The notes under the pieces: generated by a model
What the model was told of the DNA's origin: nothing
The model's input: the letters and a program-made list of their open reading frames with translations, nothing else
The model's database searches: none
Position numbers and translations under genes: made by a program
Shown: piece after piece, positions 1 to 8,642 of the stretch
Layout of the letters: each line of letters starts with the position of its first letter
Numbering within the stretch: position 1 is the first letter of the stretch
Assembly (NCBI RefSeq): GCF_016632335.1
Contig: NZ_JAEPBG010000002.1
Location: 248,001 to 312,000 of the forward strand
Length of the DNA: 64,000 nucleotides
Source: Noviherbaspirillum pedocola
GTDB taxonomy: Bacteria; Pseudomonadota; Gammaproteobacteria; Burkholderiales; Burkholderiaceae_D
Reading direction: 5' to 3'

Positions 1-137
1 GCCTGCAATCCGAGCGGCCCGACGTGGACAACGAGCGCGCCGGGCGCATCATCGACAGCCTGGCGCTGCCGACACGCGATACCAATCTCGAAGACATACC
101 CGCATCCCCGGACGCCGCGCCGAACATGGGCGGCTGA
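1..137 (+). CDS. C-terminal end of an unidentified protein (partial)
   Basis: An open frame (codons starting at base 3) runs from the window edge to TGA at 135-137, giving about 44 residues that end in a Pro/Ala/Gly-rich tail (PNMGG). The stop is followed within 7 nt by a strong terminator, which supports this as the true 3' end of a plus-strand gene. Too little remains to identify the product. Confidence 0.55.
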   Translation, partial: LQSERPDVDNERAGRIIDSLALPTRDTNLEDIPASPDAAPNMGG

Positions 138-143
138 AATGGG

Positions 144-170
144 ACAGCCCGGGCTTGCCGGGCTGTTTTT
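144..170 (+). terminator. Rho-independent terminator
   Basis: A perfect 9-bp stem (arms 144-152 and 158-166, loop 153-157) is followed by five T residues. It lies just after the stop codon at 137 and separates that gene from the convergent DUF3443 gene. Confidence 0.85.
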
Positions 171-206
171 GCTGAAACCGATCGGGTTCACCCCGGTCGG
201 GCATTT

Positions 207-1520
207 TCAGTACGCGAAGTAGGGCCCGGTGCCGCCCGACGTGCTTGCTCCCTCGATCGCCGTGAACACATTGCGTCCGAAGAAGAAGGGCAGGCCCCAG
301 TCAAACATGGTGCTTGCCAGTCCCGAGCCGCCGAGTGAGTCGAACGCGGTATTGTTGGTCGAGAACAGGCTTTGCGCATTTGCTACGGTGAAATTGACCG
401 TGCCGCTGGCATTGTTCAAGCCGGTGTTCGTGGCAGTCAGCGTCTGTGACGAAGGCGGACAGTAGAAACCGGAACTGCAGGCCGGAATCGTCGTGTCATT
501 GAAGAAATAACCATTCGACCCGCTGTCGATGAAGGCGCTCCGGAATGTCCGTCCCTTGTAGACAGTGGTAAAGGTGCCGGTGCTTGCGCTGATGGTATAG
601 ACGGTGGCATTGCCCAAGCCATTGTTGCCCGCCGTGCCGATGCCGAATACCAGCGTGCCGATTGCCGTGCCGACGGTGCCGCCAGGCAGGCTCGGCATCT
701 TCAGCAGCACGCCGTTGTTGTTGACCGCGAATTTCGCTACCGGGTTGCTGACCTGCTGCGCCGCAGGCACGGCGACACCCTGGCAGGTACTGGAACTGCA
801 GGCATAGTAGACGCCGATGTTCGCGCTCTGCGCGCAGGAACTACCGCAATCCTCGCGCTGCGGGCCGATGCCGATAATGCCGTTGCCGCCGAAGGATTGG
901 ACGGTTGCGGCCACAACGCCGGTGCTGGAGCATGCCGACGGAATGTTGGCAAAGTTCGGGTCGGACATGGTTTGCACCGGGAGTGAAGCTGCGGTCTCGC
1001 CACCGATGCGAACATCGGCCAGACGCACAGGTCCCCACACCGAGCTGTCAGCGAACTGGGTGCATTCGCCCAAGGCGCCCGCGCTTGTCGATTGCTGTGG
1101 CAGCCCAAGCGAAGGGTCGAGCAGCGAGGAGAACACACGGATGCCTGACGAACCCGTGTCGACAATCATGTGATCGATGGTTTGACAGCGGTTCGTGCCC
1201 GGCGCGCAAATCGTCACGCTGGTGTACGGCACATTGACCGTATTGCCTGCAGGTCCGGCATCCACGACAACGGACACCGCATTCGCAGCCAAGGCTGTGC
1301 CATCTTGCGCGGTGCTGCCACTCGTACCCGAGCCGCTGGTCGGCGTGGTACTGCGCGGGGCCGAGTTCTGAGCAGCGTCGGAGCTGCCGCCGGAACTGCT
1401 GCCGGAGTCATTGCCGCCGCCGCCGCAGGCAGCAAGTACGAAAAGCAAGCCAAGACTGGCCGCGGCCAGAGAACGGCGCAAGGCGTTGCCGCCACAGGAA
1501 ACGCTATTCGAGGTCTTCAA
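207..1520 (-). CDS. DUF3443 family lipoprotein, candidate pepsin-like aspartic peptidase
   Basis: 437 aa. A signal sequence ends in a lipobox (LAAC, Cys32), followed by a Gly/Ser/Thr-rich linker to about residue 75, so it should be a membrane-anchored lipoprotein. The globular part matches what I recall of DUF3443. It shows DTGSSG at 121-126 in a hydrophobic context, GNGIIGIG near 212-219, a second DSGSNG at 332-337, and a C-terminal stretch around LPFFFGRNVFTAIE. This order resembles the two catalytic Asp motifs, the hydrophobic-Gly strand and the final lobe strand of pepsin-type enzymes; peptidase activity is my inference. The start is TTG at 1520: an AGGAG site lies 6 nt upstream, and no in-frame ATG fits the signal peptide. 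It overlaps the end of the DUF2844 gene by 17 nt, implying translational coupling. Confidence 0.88.
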   Translation of the reverse strand: MKTSNSVSCGGNALRRSLAAASLGLLFVLAACGGGGNDSGSSSGGSSDAAQNSAPRSTTPTSGSGTSGSTAQDGTALAANAVSVVVDAGPAGNTVNVPYTSVTICAPGTNRCQTIDHMIVDTGSSGIRVFSSLLDPSLGLPQQSTSAGALGECTQFADSSVWGPVRLADVRIGGETAASLPVQTMSDPNFANIPSACSSTGVVAATVQSFGGNGIIGIGPQREDCGSSCAQSANIGVYYACSSSTCQGVAVPAAQQVSNPVAKFAVNNNGVLLKMPSLPGGTVGTAIGTLVFGIGTAGNNGLGNATVYTISASTGTFTTVYKGRTFRSAFIDSGSNGYFFNDTTIPACSSGFYCPPSSQTLTATNTGLNNASGTVNFTVANAQSLFSTNNTAFDSLGGSGLASTMFDWGLPFFFGRNVFTAIEGASTSGGTGPYFAY

Positions 1521-1947
1521 TGTTCACTCCTGCTGGTACTGCCTGCGGCAAATAGGCCTTGCCTGCCAGCGCACGCATCCGCCCTTCGGAAAGAATCACA
1601 ACATTGGGCTTGTTCACTTTCAGCTGACGGCGGCCGATGCGTCCGGAAGCCGCTTCCTGTTGAAAATCACTGAAGTATTGCCCGAGAAGCTGACCGAGGT
1701 CAGGCTTGACCGGTCCTTGCCAGGTAACGGCGAAAACCTTGCCGGCATTGTCTGCATATTCGCGCACCGTCGTTCCGGCTTCGGTTTGCATTTCATGGAC
1801 GGTATAGCTGCCCATACTGCTGCTGCCGCTGGCCTTGGCGCGCATCTGCGTTCGGTCGCTCTGTACGCTGCTGACATCGCCGCCAAGCGCCGCGAAGGAC
1901 AGGGCCGGTATGCCGAAGAGGAGTAAGGCGAAATATTTGGAGTTCAT
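1504..1947 (-). CDS. DUF2844 family exported protein
   Basis: 147 aa. A short signal peptide (residues 1-19, ending SFA before ALGGD) precedes a small Cys-free domain with the DUF2844 features YTVHE and REYAD, then a V-x-W segment and Y-F near residue 90. I chose the ATG at 1947 because the signal peptide begins directly there; the longer frame adds an Arg-rich stretch without export features. The family has no known function. It is the first gene of a two-gene unit, and its last codons overlap the TTG start of the DUF3443 lipoprotein. An accessory role (chaperone, inhibitor or substrate) for that protein is plausible but unproven. Confidence 0.82.
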   Translation of the reverse strand: MNSKYFALLLFGIPALSFAALGGDVSSVQSDRTQMRAKASGSSSMGSYTVHEMQTEAGTTVREYADNAGKVFAVTWQGPVKPDLGQLLGQYFSDFQQEAASGRIGRRQLKVNKPNVVILSEGRMRALAGKAYLPQAVPAGVNIEDLE

Positions 1948-2811
1948 CCTGTTTCCCTTGAAGCTATGCCTGCCCAAAGAACGTTTTGTCCGTCGAGCAA
2001 CATTGAGCGAGTCGCGCATTATAGTCACATGATAAGGCGCGTTGAAGTACGTGCGGTTGGAGAGCTGTTCTTTCGTTGATCGTAGTCTTTGCGCCGAAGG
2101 GCATGCGGCTTAGTGCAATAGATAGTCCGTTCCAAGATGATTGGCCTTTTGTCCATCGGTTCGGGCCACGCGAGTAGCGAGCAACGCGCTTTGACCAGCG
2201 CGATGTGAGAGCCCGTCCGGGATGTTTAAGTTCTGCCAATTTGATCGCTGCGTTAGACGCATTAACACAAGTAGGAAGGACGTACTCGACCGCAGATCGG
2301 CCTCGTACGCATGCCGCGCCGAGGGCTGGAACACTGAGGAAGGTTCGAGGCTTGCCTGAGATGGGCAAGCTGATTCAGATGATGTTCGACGGAAGGGGTA
2401 GGGCGGTTGAGAGTATATGCATCCACGGTCCACCGTTGCTGTTAGCCCTTCGATACCATAGAACACTGCTGCTTATCGCACTTCTACGTTTTGTTCTGGT
2501 TCGGGCTGCCGTGGACGCTGCCTACGTCGTTGAGGCCTTCCAATTTCAGTAAACAACTGCTTCCTTGGTCAACCCCATCAGTGCTAGTTGGTCAGGTAAG
2601 GTCATTTGATGACGGAGACATTGTTGTGCGTCGTCTCATATTTCCGGATACGACTTCTTGCAGAAATTGGCCTTAGCACTACAGGTTTTCGCTTTGAGGA
2701 ATAAAACGGCCGTTCGTCAGCTAGCAATGTCTGGCTTGTATTGCACAAGCGCGGATGCTCATCTGATTTTTTTATCAATTCACTTGCTTGATTAAACAGT
2801 ATTTCCTGCGT
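1948..2811. other. Gene-poor stretch, no recognisable gene
   Basis: About 860 nt with only overlapping, unconvincing reading frames on both strands. The base composition changes from GC-rich near 2000 to AT-rich by 2700. Part probably contains the promoter of the DUF2844-DUF3443 unit just upstream of 1947. The rest looks like decayed DNA at the edge of the anomalous 2-5 kb region. I found no intact insertion sequence or RNA gene. Confidence 0.5.
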
Positions 2812-3102
2812 TTAAGCGGTGGCTGGCTTTAACCTCAAGATAGCTTCTTGAAGCATAAGGAGGGCATTCTGGTGACCACGTCTCTTAGACGGCATGGCGT
2901 CGTGCATCATCCTGATGAGTAGCCATGTCTGATCACTCAAAACGGCGCCGATGAAACGAATAGCGCTTTCCTGAGAAATCAACTCTTCCAGTTCTAGCAT
3001 GCGCTTGACTTGAATTTGCTGGCGCAATGTAATAAGGAGCATTTCTTGCCCGTTATGGCGAGGAACCACAATTGCCGGTTTATACCCTCCGGCATTCTTC
3101 AA
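2812..3102 (-). CDS. Small hypothetical protein (doubtful)
   Basis: 96 aa from ATG at 3102, with a GAAG-like weak ribosome site just upstream. The predicted chain is plausible for a soluble mostly helical protein (alternating Leu/Glu/Gln stretches such as MLELEELISQ), and base composition is low-GC like the neighbouring methyltransferase. I recognise no family. It sits on the same strand as the methyltransferase, 126 nt downstream of it, in a region with signs of transfer. It could also be a fragment of a larger lost gene. Confidence 0.4.
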   Translation of the reverse strand: MKNAGGYKPAIVVPRHNGQEMLLITLRQQIQVKRMLELEELISQESAIRFIGAVLSDQTWLLIRMMHDAMPSKRRGHQNALLMLQEAILRLKPATA

Positions 3103-3228
3103 TTTTCACCAGATCAGCGGTCATTGAATACTGGCGCAAATTACGCATATCGATCTTATTATTGTTAGGTTGATTTTCGTGCCAAAAAATAGCTAAAGAT
3201 TGCAGGTCCATGCAATGTCCCTATATTT

Positions 3229-4059
3229 TCACGGTTTTTCAAAGACGCCGAGAACGGAAGTTCCCCAAGGAAACTTAAAATATTGGCCCATCGGAGACTC
3301 GGCAGAAAATATCTTTGAAAGGAGAAAGTTTACCCAGCGACTGGGAGCGGCATGCTCCTTTTGAACTGCATTCTCTACTTCTTCTTTTGAAAGATTCTTG
3401 GGCTTCGTTTTGCGGGATAACCAATACAGTGGACTTAAGAAAAACATGAAATATCGGGCATCGATAAGGTTGAATCCAGTGAGCTTTGCTAACCTGCCAT
3501 AATCCGATATGTTATATCGCCTTAGGTGGTTGGAATAATCGTCATTGTAAGACCAGAAATACATTAGAGCCGGTGTCGTAACGATCAATAAGCCGCCAGG
3601 CTTAAGGCTTTCATATGCTTGTTTGAGTATGGAAATATCGTCAGGGCAATGTTCTATCACATCAAGCAAAAATATGACATCCCATTTCTCTTTCCAGTTT
3701 GTCGCCATTAAATCAACTTGATATAAGCTTGCTTCTTTCGGAAGAATTTTGCGTGCTCCAATAAGAGCTACTTCAGAGGAATCCCCTAAAGCAATTTCTT
3801 CAAAATTATGTGGAAATTTCTCGGAAAGATATTTTACCCAACCGCCGACCCCGCCACCTAAATCGATTGCGGTTTTGTGTGATTCTTTCAGATGCTTTTT
3901 TAAGGAGCCGAGTAAGAATTTATGCCGTCCAACATACCAAAAATGTTTGGATTGCATATTAAGTAGCGTCGTAAAACCTGACTCTTGATATTCTTCGTTC
4001 CTATGTGCTACAGGGGTTTCTGGCCGGTATATTCCGTCTTTGTCGAGAGTGTAGCTCAT
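3229..4059 (-). CDS. Class I SAM-dependent methyltransferase
   Basis: 276 aa. The S-adenosylmethionine site is clear: DLGGGVGG at about 66-73 (motif I), an acidic strand end near ALGDSS, and DVIFLLDVIEHCPDD around 115-130, typical of type 11/12 methyltransferases. The segment after it (LKPGGLLIVTTPA) is the usual post-core strand. The C-terminal third is hydrophobic (YFMFFLSPLYWLSRK), suggesting a lipid or membrane-proximal substrate; relatives often act on quinones or surface glycans, but the substrate cannot be told here. Codon use is clearly AT-richer than the flanking chromosome, and the gene stands alone near a tRNA-Ser and an integrase relic, consistent with horizontal acquisition. Confidence 0.88.
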   Translation of the reverse strand: MSYTLDKDGIYRPETPVAHRNEEYQESGFTTLLNMQSKHFWYVGRHKFLLGSLKKHLKESHKTAIDLGGGVGGWVKYLSEKFPHNFEEIALGDSSEVALIGARKILPKEASLYQVDLMATNWKEKWDVIFLLDVIEHCPDDISILKQAYESLKPGGLLIVTTPALMYFWSYNDDYSNHLRRYNISDYGRLAKLTGFNLIDARYFMFFLSPLYWLSRKTKPKNLSKEEVENAVQKEHAAPSRWVNFLLSKIFSAESPMGQYFKFPWGTSVLGVFEKP

Positions 4060-4253
4060 TCTTTTCTATGGATAAAATTGCCAAATGGTGAGCCGAGAAT
4101 AATGCCAGACCATCGGTGAGAGTGCAATATGGAGTTTTTTTGCAAGTTCGAGATTTTATGGGCCTTCTTACACGACTTCATAAACTCATACTTTAACGTA
4201 GACAAATTTCGATGCCTTGGTCGCAATTCCTTATGTGATTTTCGACTTGCCGA

Positions 4254-4538
4254 TCATTTATGCAAAAGAATCGTTCGGACCGGTGTGGTCCAGGTCTCGA
4301 GCATTTCCATCTTGCAATGAAATGCCCGCGCTTCCATTAACTGCCTCTGCTTTTCAGATAAATCGCTTCGCAAGCGCGGAACTTCGGTCGCGCCCCTTTC
4401 AGCTACATGCGCCAGAGCTGCCTCATGCACTTTACGCGGGAATGGCATCCACTCTGCAGCCCAATCACGAGACGTCGAGTGAAACTCATGGACTGTAAAA
4501 CCGTACCCTACAGGTTGCAACAGAGCGGTGAACGTCAT
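4254..4538 (-). pseudogene. Relic of the C-terminal catalytic domain of a P4-type tyrosine integrase
   Basis: The frame carries a clear match to the end of island integrases. FTVHEFHSTSRDWAAE stands where functional enzymes have TVHGFRSTFRDWAAE. It is followed by a PFPRKV-x-E-x-ALAH block and RSDLSEKQRQLMEA, the usual final helix. Similarity spans about 4314-4508 and continues a few codons upstream (RDMTFTALL). The catalytic Arg of the HxxR motif is His here, and the nucleophilic Tyr expected before the RSDL block is missing, so it cannot be active. The N-terminal two thirds are gone. It lies about 540 nt from, and on the same strand as, the tRNA-Ser. Confidence 0.8.
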
Positions 4539-5074
4539 GTCTCTGTATGCCGCCTGTTTATCATTTGCAATGATGAGTTCAAACCCGTTGCCGCACTGAG
4601 CTTACAGAATTCGGAGGGTATGAGAAGAGAGTGGAATTCCGTGTTTCAGTTGGTGCTATCGCTCCACACAGCTATCAGGAAAAGGCTGCTTGGCAGATCT
4701 GTCGAAGAAGGTTCATGACGGTGACTTCCCCGGAAGACGATAGACGTAGGCTCAGAAGCGACGGCAAGCGAAAGCCAGCCGGCGCTGAAAGCCATGAAAT
4801 CCATCAACCGGCCTGACCACTCCCGAAGGCAACACCAAGATATCCTCCACCGCGTGCCGGGTTGGCGAGCCCGAAAGCTTGATAAGGCAATCAAAGAGCC
4901 GAACCGAAAATTTCACGAGTAGCACGATTCGAGATTGTTTTAATGATCAGAAGGACAGCCTTACGCTAATCGGACGGAGATTGCCCCACACCGCCTGCAC
5001 CGCGTTCTTATTCGGGGGTCAATCTGTGAGCAGGAAAGAAAAGCGGCCCGAAAGCCGCGTGTTCGTTGGAATGT
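4539..5074. other. Non-coding remnant between integrase relic and tRNA-Ser
   Basis: About 535 nt where the rest of the integrase would be expected. Only short broken frames are present, and I recognise no protein or repeat in them. It is best read as decayed island DNA downstream of the tRNA 3' end. Confidence 0.5.
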
Positions 5075-5164
5075 TGGCGGAAGCGGTGAGATTCGAACTC
5101 ACGAACGGGTCACCCCGTCGCCAGTTTTCAAGACTGGTGCCTTCAACCACTCGGCCACGCTTCC
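5075..5164 (-). tRNA. tRNA-Ser(TGA), CCA encoded
   Basis: 90 nt on the minus strand. The acceptor arms GGAAGCG and CGCTTCC pair perfectly, followed by discriminator G and encoded CCA. The anticodon loop CTTGAAA gives anticodon TGA, a long variable arm (class II) is present, and the T arm reads GTTCGAATC. The 3' end faces the eroded island, the usual orientation for integration at a tRNA gene. Confidence 0.96.
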
Positions 5165-5286
5165 CTTGGGGAACGGCGATTATGCCATCGAGAAGCATCC
5201 TGCGCAAAGCGCCGGCTGGTGCGGCGACGGGAACCATCGCCGGTGAAAACCATCCATTCTATTTTTACAACTGAAAAAGGATGGCC

Positions 5287-5601
5287 ATGAAAAAGATCGG
5301 TTTATTGGCATTACCCCTGTTTTTCAGCGCCGCTGCTGCGTTTGCACAGAACGCGCCGACCAGCGGCATCAGCGAGAGCACGGATCCGTCCAAGGTCACT
5401 GAGGTAGAGCGCCGTGCGCAAGAGCTCCAGAGCAGTCAGAGCGGTACCAGCGGAGCGTCGGCAAGCGGAAAATCGATGTCGGGAACCGAGCACCGGGCAC
5501 GTCATGGTGCGCATCACAAGCCTCATCACATGCATCACGGCGCTGATCAGAGTGGCGGCGCAATGCAGGGGCAGGGCGGATCGGGATCTTCGCAGAAATA
5601 A
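5287..5601 (+). CDS. Small exported His-rich protein
   Basis: 104 aa. A signal peptide (KKIGLLALPLFF...AFAQ) occupies about residues 1-21. The mature part is short, Ser/Gly-rich and probably disordered, with a His cluster (HRARHGAHHKPHHMHH) near the C-terminus that could bind metal ions. I chose the ATG at 5287 over the one at 5281 because the AAAGG site ends at 5280, giving normal 6-nt spacing only to 5287. No family recognised. It is a single gene followed by a hairpin. Confidence 0.75.
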   Translation: MKKIGLLALPLFFSAAAAFAQNAPTSGISESTDPSKVTEVERRAQELQSSQSGTSGASASGKSMSGTEHRARHGAHHKPHHMHHGADQSGGAMQGQGGSGSSQK

Positions 5602-5606
5602 ACCAA

Positions 5607-5628
5607 TCGCCAGGCCGAAACCTGGCGA
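5607..5628. terminator. Hairpin between convergent small genes
   Basis: A perfect 8-bp stem (5607-5614 and 5621-5628, 6-nt loop) lies 5 nt after the His-rich gene and 34 nt from the end of the opposite gene. Neither side has a clear T tract, so it may be a weak or Rho-assisted terminator. Confidence 0.4.
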
Positions 5629-5662
5629 TGAACACTGCCGTTGCGGCAGCGACCTCGCGCCT

Positions 5663-5833
5663 TCATGCGCGCGGGTTGTCGGAACGCTCGCGCTGCCCGT
5701 CCTTTTGCTGATGCGTTTCGCTTACCTTGTCGCCGATCTGCTCAATCATCTTCTGCGTTTCCTGCTCCGCAGGCCCTTTCTCGCCGCTTCCGATATCAGC
5801 TTCGGTCGGCAAATGCGTTTCTTTCTGCTGCAT
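5663..5833 (-). CDS. Small hydrophilic hypothetical protein
   Basis: 56 aa, beginning MQQKETHLPTEADIG. It is very rich in Gln, Glu, Lys and Asp, with no hydrophobic segment, so it is probably cytosolic and largely disordered or helical. I chose the ATG at 5833 because a clear AGGAG site lies 7 nt upstream; the longer frame to 5926 has no such signal. The function is unknown. Confidence 0.65.
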   Translation of the reverse strand: MQQKETHLPTEADIGSGEKGPAEQETQKMIEQIGDKVSETHQQKDGQRERSDNPRA

Positions 5834-6078
5834 GAAGTGCTCCTGTTCGTCAACCGTACTCAATTTCAGATGGGTGCCGGAAGGCTTTAGTTCTGTGATC
5901 GCGCGAAAAATTGAATGGCATGTCACTTCCCGCGCAACGATGGCGCTCTTCGTGCCGATGTGCCCGCCGGTAGCGGGCGAGCAGCATGTAATTGCTGTTC
6001 TGCAATGTATTCGCCACGTACCCTGCGCTGCTGAGGTATGATCCGCGTGCTAAAAAATTGCCAAGTAAGGAGAATGCG

Positions 6079-6483
6079 ATGAGAGGAGCAAACGATTTCG
6101 GCAAGCTGGTGTTGCGCGCCTGCCTGGCGATCCTGATACTTTTTCACGGCGTCTCGAAGCTCATCAATGGCGTCGATCCGGTCCTTGGCATGCTGGCCAA
6201 GGCGGGCTTGCCGGGGGCATTGGCTTACCTGGTGTATATCGGAGAGATCCTGGCGCCGCTGTGCGTGTTGTTTGGTATCTGGACGCGGCTGGCAGCGGGC
6301 ATCATCGTGATCAATATGCTGACTGCACTGTGGCTGGCGCATACCAGCCAATTCTTCGCTATCGGAAAAACCGGTGGTTGGGCGCTCGAACTGCAGGGGT
6401 TTTATTTATTTACCGCGCTTGCGCTGATCTTTCTTGGCGCCGGCCGATACAGTGTCGGCGGCGCCAGCGGTCGGTGGAATTGA
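6079..6483 (+). CDS. DoxX family integral membrane protein
   Basis: 134 aa with four predicted membrane helices (about 10-28, 48-68, 72-92 and 105-125). The family pattern is visible: LRACLAILILFHGVSKL, then G-LVYIGEILAPLCVLFG, then R-AAGIIVINML. DoxX proteins are small inner-membrane proteins; some are linked to thiosulfate-quinone oxidation or thiol stress, most are unassigned. The ATG at 6079 has an AAGGAG site 6 nt upstream, which decides it over the earlier in-frame start at 5992. It appears monocistronic. Confidence 0.9.
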   Translation: MRGANDFGKLVLRACLAILILFHGVSKLINGVDPVLGMLAKAGLPGALAYLVYIGEILAPLCVLFGIWTRLAAGIIVINMLTALWLAHTSQFFAIGKTGGWALELQGFYLFTALALIFLGAGRYSVGGASGRWN

Positions 6484-6504
6484 GGGCCTTGGCTCGCCAA
6501 GATT

Positions 6505-6750
6505 TCAGTTCAGTGAATTGAAGGCGGTGGAAATGCCTTGCGAGCCGATCGTGGAGCCATAGCCGTCACGGTGAGCGTCGCCGAGAAGATGGCTGACGCT
6601 CGTGCGGACCTCGCGCAGTTGTTCCGCCTTTGCCAGTCTTACCAGCGCCAGCAAAGACTGCCGATACAGGTGCGCCTCACGCATGCTCAAATCGCCGGCG
6701 GCAGCAACGAGTTGACTGATGGCCTGCTCGGTGTCGCGTATCGTTTCCAT
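6505..6750 (-). CDS. Hypothetical small helical protein
   Basis: 81 aa starting METIRDTEQAISQLV. The sequence is amphipathic and probably alpha-helical (LYRQSLLALVRLAKAEQLREVRTS), with a Gly/Ser-rich tail, and contains no Cys or membrane segment. A GGAA site lies 5-6 nt before the ATG at 6750. It is convergent with doxX and divergent from the adenine deaminase gene. I recognise no family. Confidence 0.55.
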   Translation of the reverse strand: METIRDTEQAISQLVAAAGDLSMREAHLYRQSLLALVRLAKAEQLREVRTSVSHLLGDAHRDGYGSTIGSQGISTAFNSLN

Positions 6751-6837
6751 ATCGGTTCCGTCTGGGAAGGGGCTGAGGTAGAGGCTCGATTCTTGGGCAA
6801 ATCCGGCGAAAAATGCTTGAGCGAAATCAACCGAAAT

Positions 6838-6846
6838 TTATCCACA
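6838..6846 (+). promoter_or_regulatory. Isolated perfect DnaA-box sequence
   Basis: TTATCCACA matches the 9-mer DnaA consensus exactly and lies in the AT-rich gap upstream of the adenine deaminase gene. No second box or AT-rich unwinding repeats are nearby, so this is not an origin; chance or a regulatory or titration site are possible. Confidence 0.35.
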
Positions 6847-6908
6847 GGAAAAATGCTGAAAAATAGCATCATTTTCTTGTCGAAAACAAAACCATTCCTT
6901 GCGTCTAA

Positions 6909-7994
<1,086 letters not shown>

Positions 7995-8057
7995 GCGTCT
8001 TGCGGCCACTCGCGGGCCGCGAGAGGCGCGACAGGCATGTTTTGATACGGATCGATC

Positions 8058-8642
8058 ATGGTTGATACCTTGTCCACCGCCGCGCTTGCCGGCGGACTTT
8101 CCTGGGCCAGCGGCCTGCGCCTGTACATGAGCGTGTTCCTGGCGGGTTGCCTGGCGCGTTTCGGCTGGCTCGATCTGCCGCCCGGCCTGCAGGTGCTGGA
8201 GACGCCGTGGGTGCTCGGGGTTTCCGGCGCGCTGATGGTGATCGAATTCCTGGCCGACAAGGTGCCCGGCTTCGATTCGGCCTGGGATGCGGTGCATACC
8301 TTCATTCGCATTCCCGCCGGCGCCATCCTTTCGGTGGCTGCGCTCGGCAAGATGGATCCTTCCTGGACCACGGTCGCTGCGCTGCTCGGCGGCAGCCTGG
8401 CGGCCAGCGCGCATTTCACCAAGGCCGGCAGCCGTGCGCTGATCAATACCTCGCCGGAACCCTTCAGCAACTGGGCCGCGTCGTTTTCCGAGGAAGCCGC
8501 CGTTGCCGGCGGACTCTGGGCCGCTTTCTTCCATCCCTGGCTGTGGTTCGTGCTGCTGGGTGTTTTCCTCATCTTCGCGCTGTGGCTGCTGCCCAAGCTG
8601 TGGCGCGGCATGCGCTGGCTGGTGCGCAAGTTCGTCACATGA
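8058..8642 (+). CDS. DUF4126 family membrane protein
   Basis: 194 aa, hydrophobic, with about four to five membrane segments (near 8-30, 50-75, 90-125 and 150-185). The opening segment (LAGGLSWASGLRLYMSVFLAG) and PGFDSAWDAVHTFIRIPAGA in the middle are typical of DUF4126. The function is unknown. Its last codons overlap the next gene by 4 nt (ATGA at 8639), so the two are probably co-translated. Confidence 0.85.
   Translation: MVDTLSTAALAGGLSWASGLRLYMSVFLAGCLARFGWLDLPPGLQVLETPWVLGVSGALMVIEFLADKVPGFDSAWDAVHTFIRIPAGAILSVAALGKMDPSWTTVAALLGGSLAASAHFTKAGSRALINTSPEPFSNWAASFSEEAAVAGGLWAAFFHPWLWFVLLGVFLIFALWLLPKLWRGMRWLVRKFVT

Noticed and set aside
2040-2560. Intact insertion sequence in the gene-poor stretch
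   Set aside because: No transposase motif, terminal inverted repeats or target duplication could be recognised.
5019-5237. 72-residue frame with a Ser/Arg-rich sequence at the tRNA-Ser
   Set aside because: It is the read-through translation of the tRNA gene.
6838-6846. Replication origin suggested by a perfect DnaA box
   Set aside because: Only one box, no dnaA/dnaN/parAB or AT-rich repeats around it.
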